Shown: positions 39,101 through 49,879 of the stretch, in pieces
How positions within the stretch are numbered: position 1 is the first letter of the stretch
How the letters are laid out: the number at the start of each line of letters is the position of its first letter
NCBI RefSeq assembly: GCF_041146795.1
Contig: NC_135175.1
Coordinates: 21,716,575 to 21,780,574 of the forward strand
Direction: 5' to 3'
From: Maylandia zebra
Lineage: Eukaryota > Chordata > Actinopteri > Cichliformes > Cichlidae
Length of the DNA: 64,000 bases
Notes under the pieces: generated by a model
The model's database searches: none
What the model was told of the DNA's origin: nothing
What the model saw: only the letters and a program-made list of their open reading frames with translations
Position numbers and translations under genes: made by a program

Positions 39101-42100
39101 GTGTCTTGAGTGCCCGTCCAAGCATTTAAACCGCCATTATTAGACTTAAAAAGTGGATAAACGCATAACTGTGAATCCAGAAGCATTGTTTCTGTCATTT
39201 GGGTGCAATGCGAGACTAATTGTTGAGGCTTTATTTTACTTGCTGACACCTCTCTCTGCCTCAATCCTCTCTTTTCAGGTCGTCATGGAAAAGGAGGGAC
39301 TTTCCCACGCCAGTTCCAATTGCCAAATCGCAGCAAGGATTACGGAGATAGTAAGAAACCAGCTTTGCTTAAACAATTACAACAGCGCTGTTACACAGAA
39401 ATAACAACAGAACATGTCTATAGAACAACACGGACACAGACCACTCTTTGTCCTGCAGTGTGGTCACAGTCTTCTAACTTCAGATGCATATTTCTTACTT
39501 TCAAACAAGATATTTTGAAATATTATCCTCTTTTAGAGAGTTTCTTTGCACCTCGTGGAGATTTATTACACTGCTGGCTCGCTGTTTCAGGCAGCTGCTA
39601 GTAATTGCTTACTCAGAGGCTAACCTTGGCTAGCAGTGATTTACGTTTCCCTGCGGTGAACCCAAGCTTGTATAAAAACACAGCGCCCTGCTTCCTGTCT
39701 GAAGGGAAGTGGGATGGAGTGGCGAAAGGCAGTCTGCTCTGGCTGGCCTCACGTTTCGGCCAAGAGCAGACTTTATGCACTGCACCTGTGAAGTTAACTG
39801 TGTGAAAACAGATTCACAATGCAATCAAGAGTAAAGTGTATGACAAGTCTGATTATGTTCGTTTATGTGTTTTCAGGACGTAGGACACTTCCGCGGAGCT
39901 TCATGCCGCAGGAGAATCTTTTTCAGCTGGTTCCCTCCAGCCGCACTCGAAGCTATAATGGAGACAGCACGCTGCAGTACAGCGATCTGCGCTCACTGGG
40001 CAAAAGCTCCCAGCGAGGTACAGCCAAGTGTAAGTGATTCACTTGAAATCTTTTGAAACAGGGGGAACGTGTGCTCGACACTGTAAAATAATCTGTAATA
40101 GTTGTGTGTTTGGCTCATGTGACCAATTGCTATCGATGACCTCAATATAAATACAAAAAATGGACACGGGCAATCCAACTGTTAGTGGACATGTGCTGAT
40201 CATTCGCTTGATTAAATATTAGGCATTTAATCTTTGAAAACTAAGCAGCTACTTAAAAAAAAAAATACTGTACTTGCATTCTCGATCGCATAAAACAGAG
40301 AAAAGCAGAAACTCCTCACAGCAGAGAGGCTGAAACTGGAGTATTTTAGTGTGAAAGTGACTGAAAAATGTGAGAAAAATAGCTTCCACATAATTATGTG
40401 TTGACTAAACTGTTGATTTGCGGTGTTGTTCACTTCCACTTTGATCAGATGGTTCCTAATTTAAACAGAGGAATGACTGATTTCAATGATTCAAGATAAA
40501 ACTTTTGCAGTTCCACTATTTCAGGGTTGTATCTTCCTTCTACAGATGCATTGTAATGTATAATATATATCAATGAGGATAGATGTAATGCACAGTCGTA
40601 CTGTATGTCACAGGCAGAATTCCCCCCTCATCGTCCAAATTAAGCCGTTTTACAGGCTCACTAATCACATCTGTCCTCATTTAGTCTATACATCCTGCCC
40701 AGAAACTGTCTTCATCATAATACCAAAGCTTGGCTCATAAGTCTGTGGTCGATGTGTCCGTCTCTGGTGTCCGTCTCACCCACGCGCGACCAAACAGTCT
40801 AACGCAGCCACAGAGAAGCCTGCTGGTTCCAAAACAAAGTCCCGGAGTCTGAGCCTGAGAACGTGGGAGCCGCGCAGATGAGCTTTCTAGGCTTTCACAG
40901 TTTGTGTGTCTGTTGGTGGGTTGCGGTTCCACTGCTTGACTGTGATATCTGGGGTTTCCCCAGTCTAAGAAGGGTCTGCAGTGGGAGTGATTTAACAAAT
41001 TGCGGTGCGCTTAACGTCTGGTCTCGGTGAAGTTGATGTGTGATCAGTGGAGTTTGACGTTTGCTTTAGTTTTTTTTATTTTTATAAACATGCTCTCAGA
41101 TCCGTATATCATAGAGAAGCTGGCTGTCATAGGAGGCTTAGCAACACAATTAATTACTGAGGGGGGGACTCATAGTCTGGCGTTTCATTTCTGCAGCACC
41201 ACGGGCGCCAGTCAACTGGAGACAGGGAAAGCTGCTGGGACGAGGAGCGTTCGGGGAGGTCTACCTCTGCTACGATGCCGACACAGGCCGCGAGCTGGCC
41301 GCCAAGCAGGTGCCGTTTGATCCCGACTGTCAAGAAACCAGCAAGGTGAGGGGAAATATATCAAAACTGTTTGGATTTGCATGAAGTTGATGGCATACGA
41401 TGGGCTTTTTTAATAAATTGAAGACTCTAACTTTGGTTTTTCTGCTGCAGGAAGTGAATGCTCTGGAGTGTGAGATTCAGCTGCTGAAGAATCTGCGTCA
41501 CGAGAGGATTGTGCAGTACTACGGCTGCCTTCGAGACCTCGACCAGAGAAAACTCACCATTTTTGTCGAGTTCATGCCCGGGGTGTGTATTCTGCGGGAC
41601 ATTTTAAGTAAATTTAATCACACTCGAGCAGCCCTTAAATTTCGAAAGAACAATTAACGTCTGAGAATGTGCGCGCCGGACTTGGTTTGGCTATAAAGAT
41701 AGGTACTGAGACATTTTAACACAAACATTAAAATCAAACCCTTACCAGCCACATCTGCTAGAATCTATTTAGAAATGTCACCAGCTGTCAACAAACATGT
41801 CCTCCACGCAGTTGATGTCAGCAGAACAGCTCATTTTATGAGATCATATTCTCCCTAAATGAGCAACTTTAATGAGCTACTGTCGCCTGCGGACCCTGTC
41901 CCCGAGCCTGCTTTTAATATTTCCTGAGCTATTTTTTTTTTAAATTTCCCAGAGACGCTGAGTGTCTTAGTCACACATTGTCTGGAAATTGGAAATGTTT
42001 ACGTTTCGCCAGAGTTGGCAGAAGCAAGACAGGAGGTGACAGAGCCAAGCTTTTGTGTGGCTGCGTGGCACGGCTTCACTGCTGCGCCTGACCGATAACA

Positions 42101-44966
42101 CTTTAATGGCCCGAGGGAGGGAGGGCCGTGTGTCCCTCGGAGAGACCCCGAGAGCTCCTAAGGTGTCCCGTTGACAGCTGAAAGTGAGGAGGCAGAGGTT
42201 TTGTTTTCACCGCAAGTCCTAAAGTGCGTCACAGGTGTTACAGGATCAGGTCTTAGCTCCTGCCGTGTCCCCAGGAGGAGCGGAAAACAGGAAATTGAAG
42301 GAAATGCAGCTCACTGGTGCAGTTTGGACTCAAAGTCAGTCAACAGACTTCTGTCAGCACGTTATATGCTTACATTCTTGGTTTTTGGCCTTGAGAATTG
42401 GCTGCTTTCACAAATAAACCCCAAACAAATTAGCTGGAACACCCACGTTTTCCAGAAAAATAAGTGTATGTAGATTTTTCTCTAATTTCGCATGCGTGTC
42501 CGTCCCATCCATTCATTCGCTCACAGGCTTTCTGTTTGTCTCTGTAGGGCTCGATAAAAGACCAGCTAAAAGCCTACGGAGCCCTGACGGAGAAGGTGAC
42601 GAAGAGATACACCAGGCAGATCCTCCAAGGAGTCTCCTACCTGCACAGCAACATGATTGTACACCGGGACATCAAAGGTAAATGAAGCCGCAAGCTCGAA
42701 AAAGGCCAAGGTTGGATTTTAATTGGATTTGTAACCGGCAAACACTCACACTTGGAAATGCTTTTTTCAATGGGGTCCTATAGCAGTAGCTGCTGCAATA
42801 GGCGGGGGGTCAAAACTACAGATTCATTCATTTTCATTCGGGTTGACATTTCCTCATTTGGTCATTCGTCGTCTGCAGAACGTGCCTGGAAAAATGTGCT
42901 ATTTTCAACTCCCCTTTGAGATATATTAGGCTTCGTGCTGGTGAAACTGGCTGTTCTAAAAATGCTCAGCACCGGACGGAAAGGTTTTGGTTTGGCTGCC
43001 CACAGCTTTGGGAGTTACTGGGTCGTTAAGCGGCGGCCAAGAAAGAGGGGAATATACTGACTGGTGGGGGAAAAAGATAGTCGGTCTCACAGGACCAGGC
43101 AGGGCTCTATGAAGAGCACATGTGGGTGTGATCTTTCCACGCAAAAAGGCTCTGCACGTGTAATATACGGTGTGTTCATCTCACCACAGAACATTTCTGT
43201 TTTTGCAGTAAAAAAAAAAGGGACTTAAGCTTGGCACCACACGCACGTCCACATTCACTCCGGACCAGCTGGAAGTTTCTCTGAATTTATTTGCAAAGGC
43301 TGGAATTATCAGAGAACCTGTTGTCCTACGTACAGGAAACGTGCAGGCAGTGGAAGAAGCAGCTCGGGGCAGTAAAAAGTAAAGGTTATAGTTTGAGCCT
43401 CCAAGTTTCTTCTTTTGCAGCCTGCCAGTTCTTTGGTGGGGGTGGAGGGTGAGTGGCAAGTGGTGCACATTAGTCACTGATCAAACAAGCGGCGTGGCTG
43501 AAGGAAATGGGATAGACAGAGCTACATTCGGAAAATTACTAAGATAGGAGGAGAAAGGGTGTTGAGGTTCGACGTGTCTCTTGTGGAGCAGACAGTTTAT
43601 TTAGTATTTCATTTTCTGAACCCAACGAGGCTTTTTCCTCAGTGTGAGAAAAGTGAAAGAAAGATAAACTTCCCTGTTTGGCGTAGCTGACTAAACGCAG
43701 GATTTGTATAAAGACTGCTGAAAGATATGCTTTTTAAAAATAAGTCTGCCAGTATTCAGTTACCCAAACAGTCAAGACCTTTTGCCTTCTTCCGTCAGCT
43801 TGAATTGCTGGCACCAATCACTTTTTGCCCATAACAATAATTGCAACTCCAAATTGTCAGCGTCCCTTTGCGTCTGACAGCTCTCGGGAGAGTCCTGAAT
43901 ACTTTCAAGCTCGTTTTGTTTCGATCCACCAGGTGCTAACATCCTGAGAGACTCCTCGGGAAACGTGAAGCTGGGAGACTTTGGAGCCAGCAAACGTATC
44001 CAGACCATCTGCATGTCTGGTACAGGCATCAAGTCTGTCACTGGCACCCCCTACTGGATGAGCCCTGAAGTCATCAACGGGGAGGGATATGGGAGGAAAG
44101 CTGATGTGTGGTAAGGAAATTATTAGATAGAACTGTATTGATTGAAGGGGCGAACAATATCAGATTGCTGCCGTCGCTGTAAAAGCAAAAGCAATAAAAT
44201 GACCTTGAGCAATAAATGATATTGTTATCAGTTGCTGCGATATGCACTCTGTTTACTAATACTGTTGATATTTAACACACTGAGGCGTTGAAATTAGAAA
44301 TGCAGTCGAGTAATAAATGGAATAAATGAACTTTTTTAGTTACACGCTACTTCAGAAACTCACATAAATATGAACTTTAAATAAGGGCTGTATGTGCCGA
44401 TAGATTAGAGCACTTTATACAGTTTTCTAAGAGAGCGCGCTTACTTAAAGACTTGATAAGAAGCCAGATATACTAACGTATCATTGCATTGCCAAACAGT
44501 GTTAACTGTAGATTTTTGTGAGATTCAGCAGTTTTTGGGCCCATTGTTCTAGGGTGTAATTGGTTGCTCCAAGCTTTAGAGAAAGAGTACAATACTGGAA
44601 TAAGTTTGTTTGGATTTGCGCTCGTGTCATAGGGTTAACTCTGGTATTTGACACAACAGTTGGAGGTGCAAGGTAGACAATAGACACAAGCCGAGCTCCA
44701 TTCAAATCATTTTTCCTGTTGTGCTGTTTTCCTTCAGGAGTGTCGCCTGCACCGTTGTTGAGATGTTGACCCAGAAACCCCCGTGGGCCGAGTACGAAGC
44801 CATGGCAGCCATTTTTAAGATCGCCACCCAGCCTACAAAGCCCACGCTTCCCGAGGGTGTGTCCGACGCTTGCAGGGACTTCCTGCGGCAGGTGTTTGTG
44901 GAGGAGAAGTGGAGGCCCACTGCAGACTTTCTGCTCAGCCACCCATTCGTTCAGGGCAGCTTCTGA
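18141..44966 (+). CDS. MAP3K2/3-family kinase (MEKK3-like; probable third paralog, map3k22-type), 17 coding exons
   Basis: Exons: 18141-18159, 20131-20175, 25777-25886, 29318-29355, 33223-33322, 33601-33717, 33916-34030, 35454-35587, 36143-36216, 37804-37865, 39279-39350, 39877-40029, 41197-41345, 41451-41582, 42548-42677, 43933-44110, 44738-44966 (TGA). All junctions are in phase; the model gives 618 aa (family about 620). A PB1 domain (about residues 59-141) should dock MEK5. A Ser-rich linker contains [18 protein letters not shown] and [11 protein letters not shown]. The kinase domain (about 354-616) has glycine loop [11 protein letters not shown] lysine K383, HRD 479-481, DFG 499-501, an [14 protein letters not shown] activation loop and APE-type SPEV. 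The linker ([11 protein letters not shown]) is nearer MAP3K3 than MAP3K2 but shorter and diverged, suggesting a separate paralog. The family is known to activate MEK5-ERK5, JNK and NF-kB. Three in-frame ATGs (18141, 18144, 18156) follow an upstream stop (18078); 18156 matches the family's MD start. Confidence 0.93.
18160..18600. other. Intron sequence with A/T homopolymer runs
   Basis: Apart from an A17 run near 18,306 and a T14 run near 18,361, nothing recognisable is present. Open frames here exist only because of the homopolymers. Confidence 0.5.
18601..20003 (-). mobile_element. Degenerate full-length Tc1-like transposon (1.4 kb)
   Basis: The ends are inverted: GCAGTGCTGTAAAAAAGTAT at the left and the complement of GCAGTGCTGTGAAAAGCATT at the right. 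On the minus strand, decayed transposase segments appear in the right order. From about 19,840 down there is an N-terminal helix-turn-helix region ([19 protein letters not shown]). At about 19,460-19,340 comes the core motif [17 protein letters not shown] followed by [16 protein letters not shown]. Stops and frameshifts break the frame, so it is dead. It lies 127 bp upstream of the 45-nt MAP3K exon. Confidence 0.8.
20131..20175 (+). other. 45-nt symmetric cassette exon of the MAP3K gene
   Basis: A polypyrimidine tract and CACAG acceptor precede it and ACAAG|GTAAAC follows. It enters and leaves in phase 1, so inclusion adds 15 residues ([15 protein letters not shown] in frame) between M-D and D-E-E-A-L. 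Skipping restores the canonical family N-terminus exactly. MAP3K2 and MAP3K3 have no such insert as far as I recall. Confidence 0.6.
22066..22120. repeat. CA/CACAT microsatellite
   Basis: This is an alternating CA tract interrupted by ATATG and ending in CATACACATACACATG. It is likely length-polymorphic. Confidence 0.9.
23355..23900. repeat. Teleost interspersed repeat, interrupted by a hAT MITE
   Basis: The block 'TTTACATAGCGCCTAATCAC ... GGCGCTTTA ... GGGAAGAAACCTCTAGCAGA ... CCATCTTTTCAGACC' is a high-copy fish repeat that I recognise from memory but cannot assign to a class with confidence. Its sequence resumes after the MITE at 23,873. Confidence 0.5.
23559..23872. mobile_element. hAT-type MITE, CAGGGGTGTCAAACTC family (314 bp)
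   Basis: The left end is CAGGGGTGTCAAACTC and the right end is GAGTTTGACACCTATG, its near-perfect complement. An exact 8-bp target duplication AGCTAGGG flanks it (23,551-23,558 and 23,873-23,880). The interior holds two perfect 12-bp palindromes GGCCCGCGGGCC (23,804-23,815 and 23,844-23,855). Confidence 0.9.
26292..28540 (+). mobile_element. Degenerate Tc1-like transposon with a nested insertion
   Basis: The left terminus (GTGCAAAAGTCTCGAGCCAC) and right terminus (complement of ACAAGTCTTGAGCC at about 28,513-28,531) match each other and the ends of the element at 7,261. Near the right end, 28,170-28,375 reads a Tc1 transposase C-terminus on the + strand: [20 protein letters not shown], then [14 protein letters not shown] and [10 protein letters not shown] before a stop. 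Frameshifts separate these pieces. It is split by the element at 27,123. Confidence 0.75.
27123..28042. mobile_element. piggyBac-like non-autonomous element (920 bp)
   Basis: TTAA flanks both ends (27,119-27,122 and 28,043-28,046), with termini CCCTTTACAG at the left and CTTAAAGGG at the right (complement CCCTTTAAG). TTAA duplication plus CCCTTT ends is the piggyBac hallmark. No transposase frame is visible. It sits inside the Tc1-like element, so it is the younger insertion. Confidence 0.65.
28610..28668. repeat. TATC/TATA simple repeat
   Basis: The tract runs TATATATCTATCTATCTCTC and onward to AGAGATAGAGATAG. It is partly self-complementary (CTATCTATATA... with ...TATATAGAGATAG). Confidence 0.8.
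30043..30259. mobile_element. hAT-type MITE with very long inverted repeats (217 bp hairpin)
   Basis: The left arm starts CAGGGGTCCCCAATCCCAGT and the right arm is its near-perfect complement for about 57 bases, out to CACATCTAAAACC-type sequence, leaving a loop of roughly 100 bases. The flanks CTCTAAAA and GTCTAAAA match at 7 of 8 positions, consistent with an 8-bp hAT target duplication. Confidence 0.85.
31141..31463. mobile_element. Worn hAT-like MITE
   Basis: The left end TAGGGATGTCAAAGTCATTT and right end GGCCTCATGTTGAATACCCC are diverged forms of the 'CAGGGGTGTCAAACTCATTT ... GGCCTTGAGTTTGACACCCC' family. The flanks ATTTAAAG and GTTTAGAG agree at 6 of 8 positions. Confidence 0.5.
34031..35453. 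other. MAP3K intron, nothing recognised
   Basis: GC-richer than the 5' introns, without a recognisable repeat or exon. The open frames here match nothing I know. Confidence 0.4.
36217..37803. other. MAP3K intron with a purine-rich tract
   Basis: About 37,045-37,260 is strongly purine-biased on the + strand (GAGAGA-type). The 166-codon open frame on the opposite strand (36,985-37,485) follows from that bias and is not a gene. An (AT)n run lies at about 36,796-36,808. Confidence 0.5.
37866..39278. other. MAP3K intron, nothing recognised
   Basis: No repeat boundaries or conserved reading frame could be seen between the exons at 37,804 and 39,279. Confidence 0.4.
40030..41196. other. MAP3K intron before the kinase-domain exons, nothing recognised
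   Basis: No transposon termini or coding similarity was found. It ends with the TTTCTGCAG acceptor that opens the kinase domain. Confidence 0.4.
41583..42547. other. MAP3K intron between kinase exons, nothing recognised
   Basis: No repeat or alternative exon could be supported. Confidence 0.4.
42678..43932. other. MAP3K intron between kinase exons, nothing recognised
   Basis: It separates the exon ending VHRDIK from the one starting GANILRD. No repeat or alternative exon could be supported. Confidence 0.4.
44111..44737. other. Last MAP3K intron, nothing recognised
   Basis: AT-rich, without recognisable features. The intron splits the conserved tryptophan codon of KADVW|SVAC (phase 2). Confidence 0.4.
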
Positions 44967-46905
44967 GCTCCTGTGGATCCCCTTCCCCTTCCCTGCCTGT
45001 GAGGCCTCCGTGGCCCCGGTGCATCCCCTCCTCTCCGGCCCGTCCCATCCCCAGGGCCCCCTCCCCTCGTCACCAAGCTCCAGGGCTCAGTACCACTCCC
45101 AACTTCCTGTTATCCACCACTAGTGTCTGCCTTGTCGAGACTCCTGCATCCTACTAGCTCCACCTGGACTATTCCCTGAGAGGGAAGGGTGACTGCTGTT
45201 AAGACCTCCAGAGTCCTCTGAGGTTTTGCATGGTGTTCCCTCAGGAGGGCACTAACAAGAAGGCAGTCTCACAAGCTCCAGACTGCTGTCCTTTTAACAA
45301 GCGCAGGAAAAGTGACCAAGGTTAGAGCAAAGTGTCGCGTCTCAACCTTTAGGTATCACTTTACACCCACTTACTGCTGCAGAACAGCGTCTCGGGATCG
45401 AGGAGACGTAATTGTGATTACATTGATCACACGTGACCGTACTGTAAGTTTCTTATCAGCCTAAAGAAAGCTGTGGGCAGAATTTAAGATGGTAAAATAT
45501 TTTTCTATGATGCATATAAAGTCATCCTAGCAGATGAGATGTCTATTGTCATTCTAGAAAAACAAAATGTAAATGTATTTTTTTGCCAACGCCTTACAAT
45601 AAGAATTTGTAAGTAAGAATGTCTTTTATAACGTCTGCGAGGGTCACCAGTACCCTGCTTTCATAAGCACTCACAAAAACAAGCCCATTTTAGGAAGGAT
45701 TGTCAATGTTGCACTTTTTGATATCATGCATTGAAACATTTCCGACGTGCAGGATAATCAGCCGAGGAGATATTTTTCTATTTGATGCATTTTTTTTTAT
45801 ATATTATTGAGAATTGTGTTTCAGTGTAAAAGAAGAAAAAGAAGAAGCGAACTGTTTTTGCGCATTCGTGTGCAATGTCTCTTAAGCAATACCAACACTA
45901 CTGTTGTCATTCCATCCTCCCATGCAGCGAGCCTTGTTCCATTCAGAAGTGGCCAAAGAAACATTGCAGAGACTGAAACCTTTCGATAACTTTTAGAAAA
46001 CGTGCAGTATTAGTCATGTCTGACTTTTTTTGCCACCTCAGAGCCCCATATAGCCTTTCCTGTGTTATGGCAGCTTTGTGCACAGACCAAATCGGACGCA
46101 TTAACGTCACTTTTTTTTTTTATAATTTTTTTTAAAGATTGTGAAATTAGACCGAAGGAAGCGTCTTGTTTATATTTTTGCTGTAACTTCACCCCACGCC
46201 TTTATTTAGCTTTCCACGCCATCTCGAATGGGTCTCTTAATGACTTTGACGGCACACCGTGGTCTCTGTGACGTCATGTGAGGCGGAGCTTATTATTACA
46301 AGTTGCCAAAAAAAACAAAACATTGAGTTGAAAGGATGGAGTGGAATGATGTGTTCTTTAAAGTGGAGATGAAATGAAAGTTTAACTGTGGGGTGGGGGG
46401 GTCGATGTCGGAGGTGTCGTGACTTGCTGTAACACACAGGCACTTAAAAGAATGACGATCCAATCTTTTCAACCCTTAGTGCCTTACCTGAGTGTGCTTG
46501 CAAACACAAACGTTCACTGCCAAAGCAGAGAGCTTCCTTGTAAGGCGAGCGGCTGTTTAGTAGAAAGCACACGCAGGATTAGCTGAAAATCTTTTATATG
46601 GAAAAACCAACAAAAGATTATACTGTACATACATATTGTTCTGCACTTTTGTATGAAATTTCTTTTTACATTATAAACAAAATCTATTTGAAATAGCTAC
46701 GTTATACAGTAGATTGTACTGTGATTTAGACAGGAGAATGAATGGTTGCCTCTTTTAAGAGAAGGTAGGCAGGATGAACAGACTGGGAGGCTTTCGAATG
46801 GGACGGAGTTTGTTTGGTCTGAATGACAAAGCCTTGAAACATGAAATGTATCAAGTCATTGAACTTTTGTACATTTAACTTAATAAATTGAAGGTCTTAA
46901 GACTA
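44967..46905 (+). other. 3' untranslated region of the MAP3K gene
   Basis: About 1.9 kb runs from the TGA to just past AATAAA at 46,882-46,887, the first well-placed canonical signal with T-rich sequence following. It is AT-rich with long T runs. It contains one exact Pumilio-type motif TGTACATA (46,624-46,631). No gene-like frame was found. Confidence 0.65.
46882..46887 (+). terminator. Polyadenylation signal of the MAP3K gene
   Basis: AATAAA within TTAATAAATTG, followed about 30 bases later by a T-rich stretch (46,919-46,926). A weaker AATTAAA lies at about 46,941. Confidence 0.65.
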
Positions 46906-47089
46906 TGTTTCACAATGATTTTTTTATAATTTGCAAATTGAATTAAAAGTTGACTTTTATGACACTTTTTTTCCCCCATTAATGTATGTATTTATAGTTG
47001 TGATCTCATGATTGATAGATGGATGGTTGAATGCTGAAATTGATATTTTCTTTTGGACTCTACCAACAACTTTCTTATTGGGCTTATGA

Positions 47090-47868
47090 TTTGGCAGCTG
47101 TACCTCCATGGTGGGAATCTCCTGTTTCACCACATCCCAAAGGTGCTCTATTGGATTGTGATATGATGATTGTGGAGGCCATTTGGGTACAGTGAACTCA
47201 TTGTCATGTTAGAGAAACCAGGCTGAGATGATCTGAGGTTTGTGACATGCTGTGTTATCCTGTTGGAAGCAGCCATCAGAAGATGAGTACACTGTGGTCA
47301 TAAAGGCATGGACATGGTCAGCAGTAATACTCTGGTATCTAAACAATTCTTAAAAAGGCCAAAAGTGTATCAAAAAAAATCCCCCACACCATTACACCAC
47401 GACTGCGCTTAACTGCTGGGCAGGTTCGATCCATGTTTTCATGCTGTTTACACCAAATTGTGACCCTGTCATCAAAATATCAACAGAAATTGAGGCACAT
47501 AAGACCAAGAAATATTTTTCTAATCTGTTCTGTTTCAGTGTGCCTGTGTGAACTGCAGGTTCAATTTGCTGTTCTTTTTCGACAAGAGTAGCACTCAGCA
47601 TGGTCTTCCATAACTGTAAACAGTAGGGATGGTTGTGTGGAAAAATCCCAGTAGATTAGCAGTTTCTGAAATACTCAGACCAGCTTGTCGGGCACCAACA
47701 ACCATGCCACGTTCAAATAATTTAAACAGCCTTTCTTCCCCATTCTGATGCTCAGTTTGAACTCCTGCAGGTATTCTTGACCATCCTTAAATGAATAACA
47801 GCCACATAGCTGATTATATGTTTCCATTCCAAGCAGCTGGACAGGAATAAAGTGGCCATGAGTGTGCA
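47090..47868 (-). mobile_element. Degenerate Tc1-like transposon between the MAP3K and CRY-DASH genes
   Basis: The minus strand carries decayed parts of a common fish Tc1-like transposase. MGKKGCLNYLN starts near 47,745 and a 'WL..DNEFTVPKWPPQ..'-type segment lies near 47,160-47,230. The right end AATAAAGTGGCCATGAGTGT matches the known terminal 'AATAAAGTGGCCGGTGAGTG'. Internal deletions and stops are many; it cannot be active. Confidence 0.75.
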
Positions 47869-47869
47869 T

Positions 47870-48700
47870 TTTATTTCACCCACTTGCTTAATTCTTTTCT
47901 ATTTAGATCACAGGTTCTCAAATTTTTCTGAATCTCTTACAGAGAAGAAAATTCTCCATGGATCCCTTCATAATCGTAACGTTAAGGGTATTACGCTTAT
48001 TACTATTTGTGCTGTTTACATATGTATTCTTACTGGGCACATGTGATGTGACCTATCAAAATCAAAAGTTTCTTTTGGCACCAAGATAAAGTGGATGGGA
48101 GTAAAGGACACAGCATGATTGTTTTTGTCATAGATGATCTCCAGCTGTTGATATGTACTTTTATATATTACAGAACAGCTTTATAAATTATTTTGTGGAC
48201 CTAATGGCTATGGGTGTAGACACATGGGGGTTTTGTGACGTCATTTGTAAGAGGCTCGGTTAAATGACTGAACCTTTTGTAATTGTGCCTTACGTTTTTA
48301 TTACTTTGTTGTTTTTATATGTCAGTCTAACTGAATAATAGTTAATAGTTATAACAGACACATCCCTATTACATGGTAACTCTGTTTTAAAGAAAAAATG
48401 GGATGTAATTTAAAATTGTGTATGTATATTCAATTCAATTAAGACTCAATAAAATAGCTTTTCTTCAACTCTGCAAACTCATGGTTAGGACCATATTTTC
48501 ATAAGACGGTATAAGAAAAGGCAACACACAAACACACTACTTAGTTATCCAAAGACAATACGAAATATGATTTATTTTTTTAAATGCCAGTATAAAGCCT
48601 AATTTGAAAATAACACAATATAAATAGTTAGATAATTTTGACTAAAAACGATTAACACCAACACTGTCGGAGCAGCTGTTAGAAAACCACCTTACAAAAC
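47870..48700. other. Intergenic, nothing recognised
   Basis: AT-rich sequence between the transposon remnant and the CRY-DASH 5' region; no gene-like frame was found. Confidence 0.5.
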
Positions 48701-48862
48701 CTGCCGTTTTGTAACGTCGTGTCTGAAAACGTGACTGCCAGAGAGGAGCCGCCGAAGAGACAACTGACGCTAACCCGGGAGGTACAACTCTCTGACACCG
48801 AGGTCTCTCTTCCTCAGTGCTTAAAACAAGACTATTGCTGCTGTGGTGGAAACAAAGCAAAC
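48640..48862 (+). promoter_or_regulatory. Probable 5' UTR and promoter region of the CRY-DASH gene
   Basis: Base composition changes from AT-rich to CpG-bearing at about 48,700. The reading frame is open upstream of the ATG but contains no other in-frame ATG, so the start at 48,863 is kept. TTTGTAACGTCGTG (about 48,707-48,720) only loosely resembles the D-box sites of light-responsive photolyase/cryptochrome promoters. Confidence 0.4.
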
Positions 48863-49848
48863 ATGTCTTCCTCCCGTACAGTAATATGTTTGCTAAGAAA
48901 CGACTTGCGTCTCCACGACAACGAGGTAAGAACATGAGTTTGTAGAAAAAAGTGCGACGTTGTTAAACTTAAATGTTTTTTTAAAAAAAACACGATTACT
49001 TCGCATGTTAATTATTTGATTTGTTGACGACATTAAAGAAATTGTTTAAACATGTTAACGTCGACATTAAAATTACAATAACTCCAATATAGCCTGCAGC
49101 CACGTTACAGCGGTATTACTACCGGTACAAGACCTCCAGAATAAAAGCATGTTCCCCAAAGCTAATGATTACACACTTTTAATTTTTAAACTGGACTGCT
49201 TTTTAACCCCTATCCTGTTTTAAGTATCTAACACAGTGGTTCATAACCTTTTTGGAGGTACCGAACCCCACCAGTTTCATATGCGCATTCACTGAACCCC
49301 TCTTTAGTGAAAATAAAATAAGATTTTTTTCAAATTCAAGACATACATATGTTTTTTACTGGTGCACAAAATGAGCCGTGCATGTCACGGCGGAGGCTCT
49401 GCCGAACCCCTGAGACCGACTCACCGAACCGCTAGAGTTCGATCGAACCCAGGTTAAGAACCACTGATCTAACACTATCGAAGGTTATTTTCGTAGCTGC
49501 AAAAATTGCATAAATAAATCAAAATTTCGAGTTAGTATCTTGACTTAATAGCCTAAAATTTCGAGTTACGTATCTCGAAACTTCGACTTACTCGAAAATA
49601 AATTCCAAATTTTGACTCTGCCCAATGACTGTAGAAAACATTGGTTCTGCCTGGCATTTCCCCCCGGGTGGTGGAAACAAGCTTCCACAAACTTGTGACA
49701 TCTAGTTACAATTTAAAAAAAAAAGAAAAAAAGAAATATATATAAAACTGAGCCAAACCCCCCCCCCCCCCCCCAAAACAAAAGCATTGAGCATGCTTGC
49801 TAACTTTCAGGGAATTTTAAATATTAAATTCAATTTTCGTTTATTAGG

Positions 49849-49879
<31 letters not shown>

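Noticed and set aside
44502-44942. 146-codon minus-strand open frame over the last MAP3K exon
   Set aside because: It is the antisense shadow of the GC-biased kinase exon.
48719-48862. Possible 48-residue N-terminal extension of CRY-DASH (e.g. an organelle-targeting peptide)
   Set aside because: The frame is open upstream, but it would have to start at a GTG; there is no in-frame ATG before 48,863, and the 48,863 start matches fish CRY-DASH.
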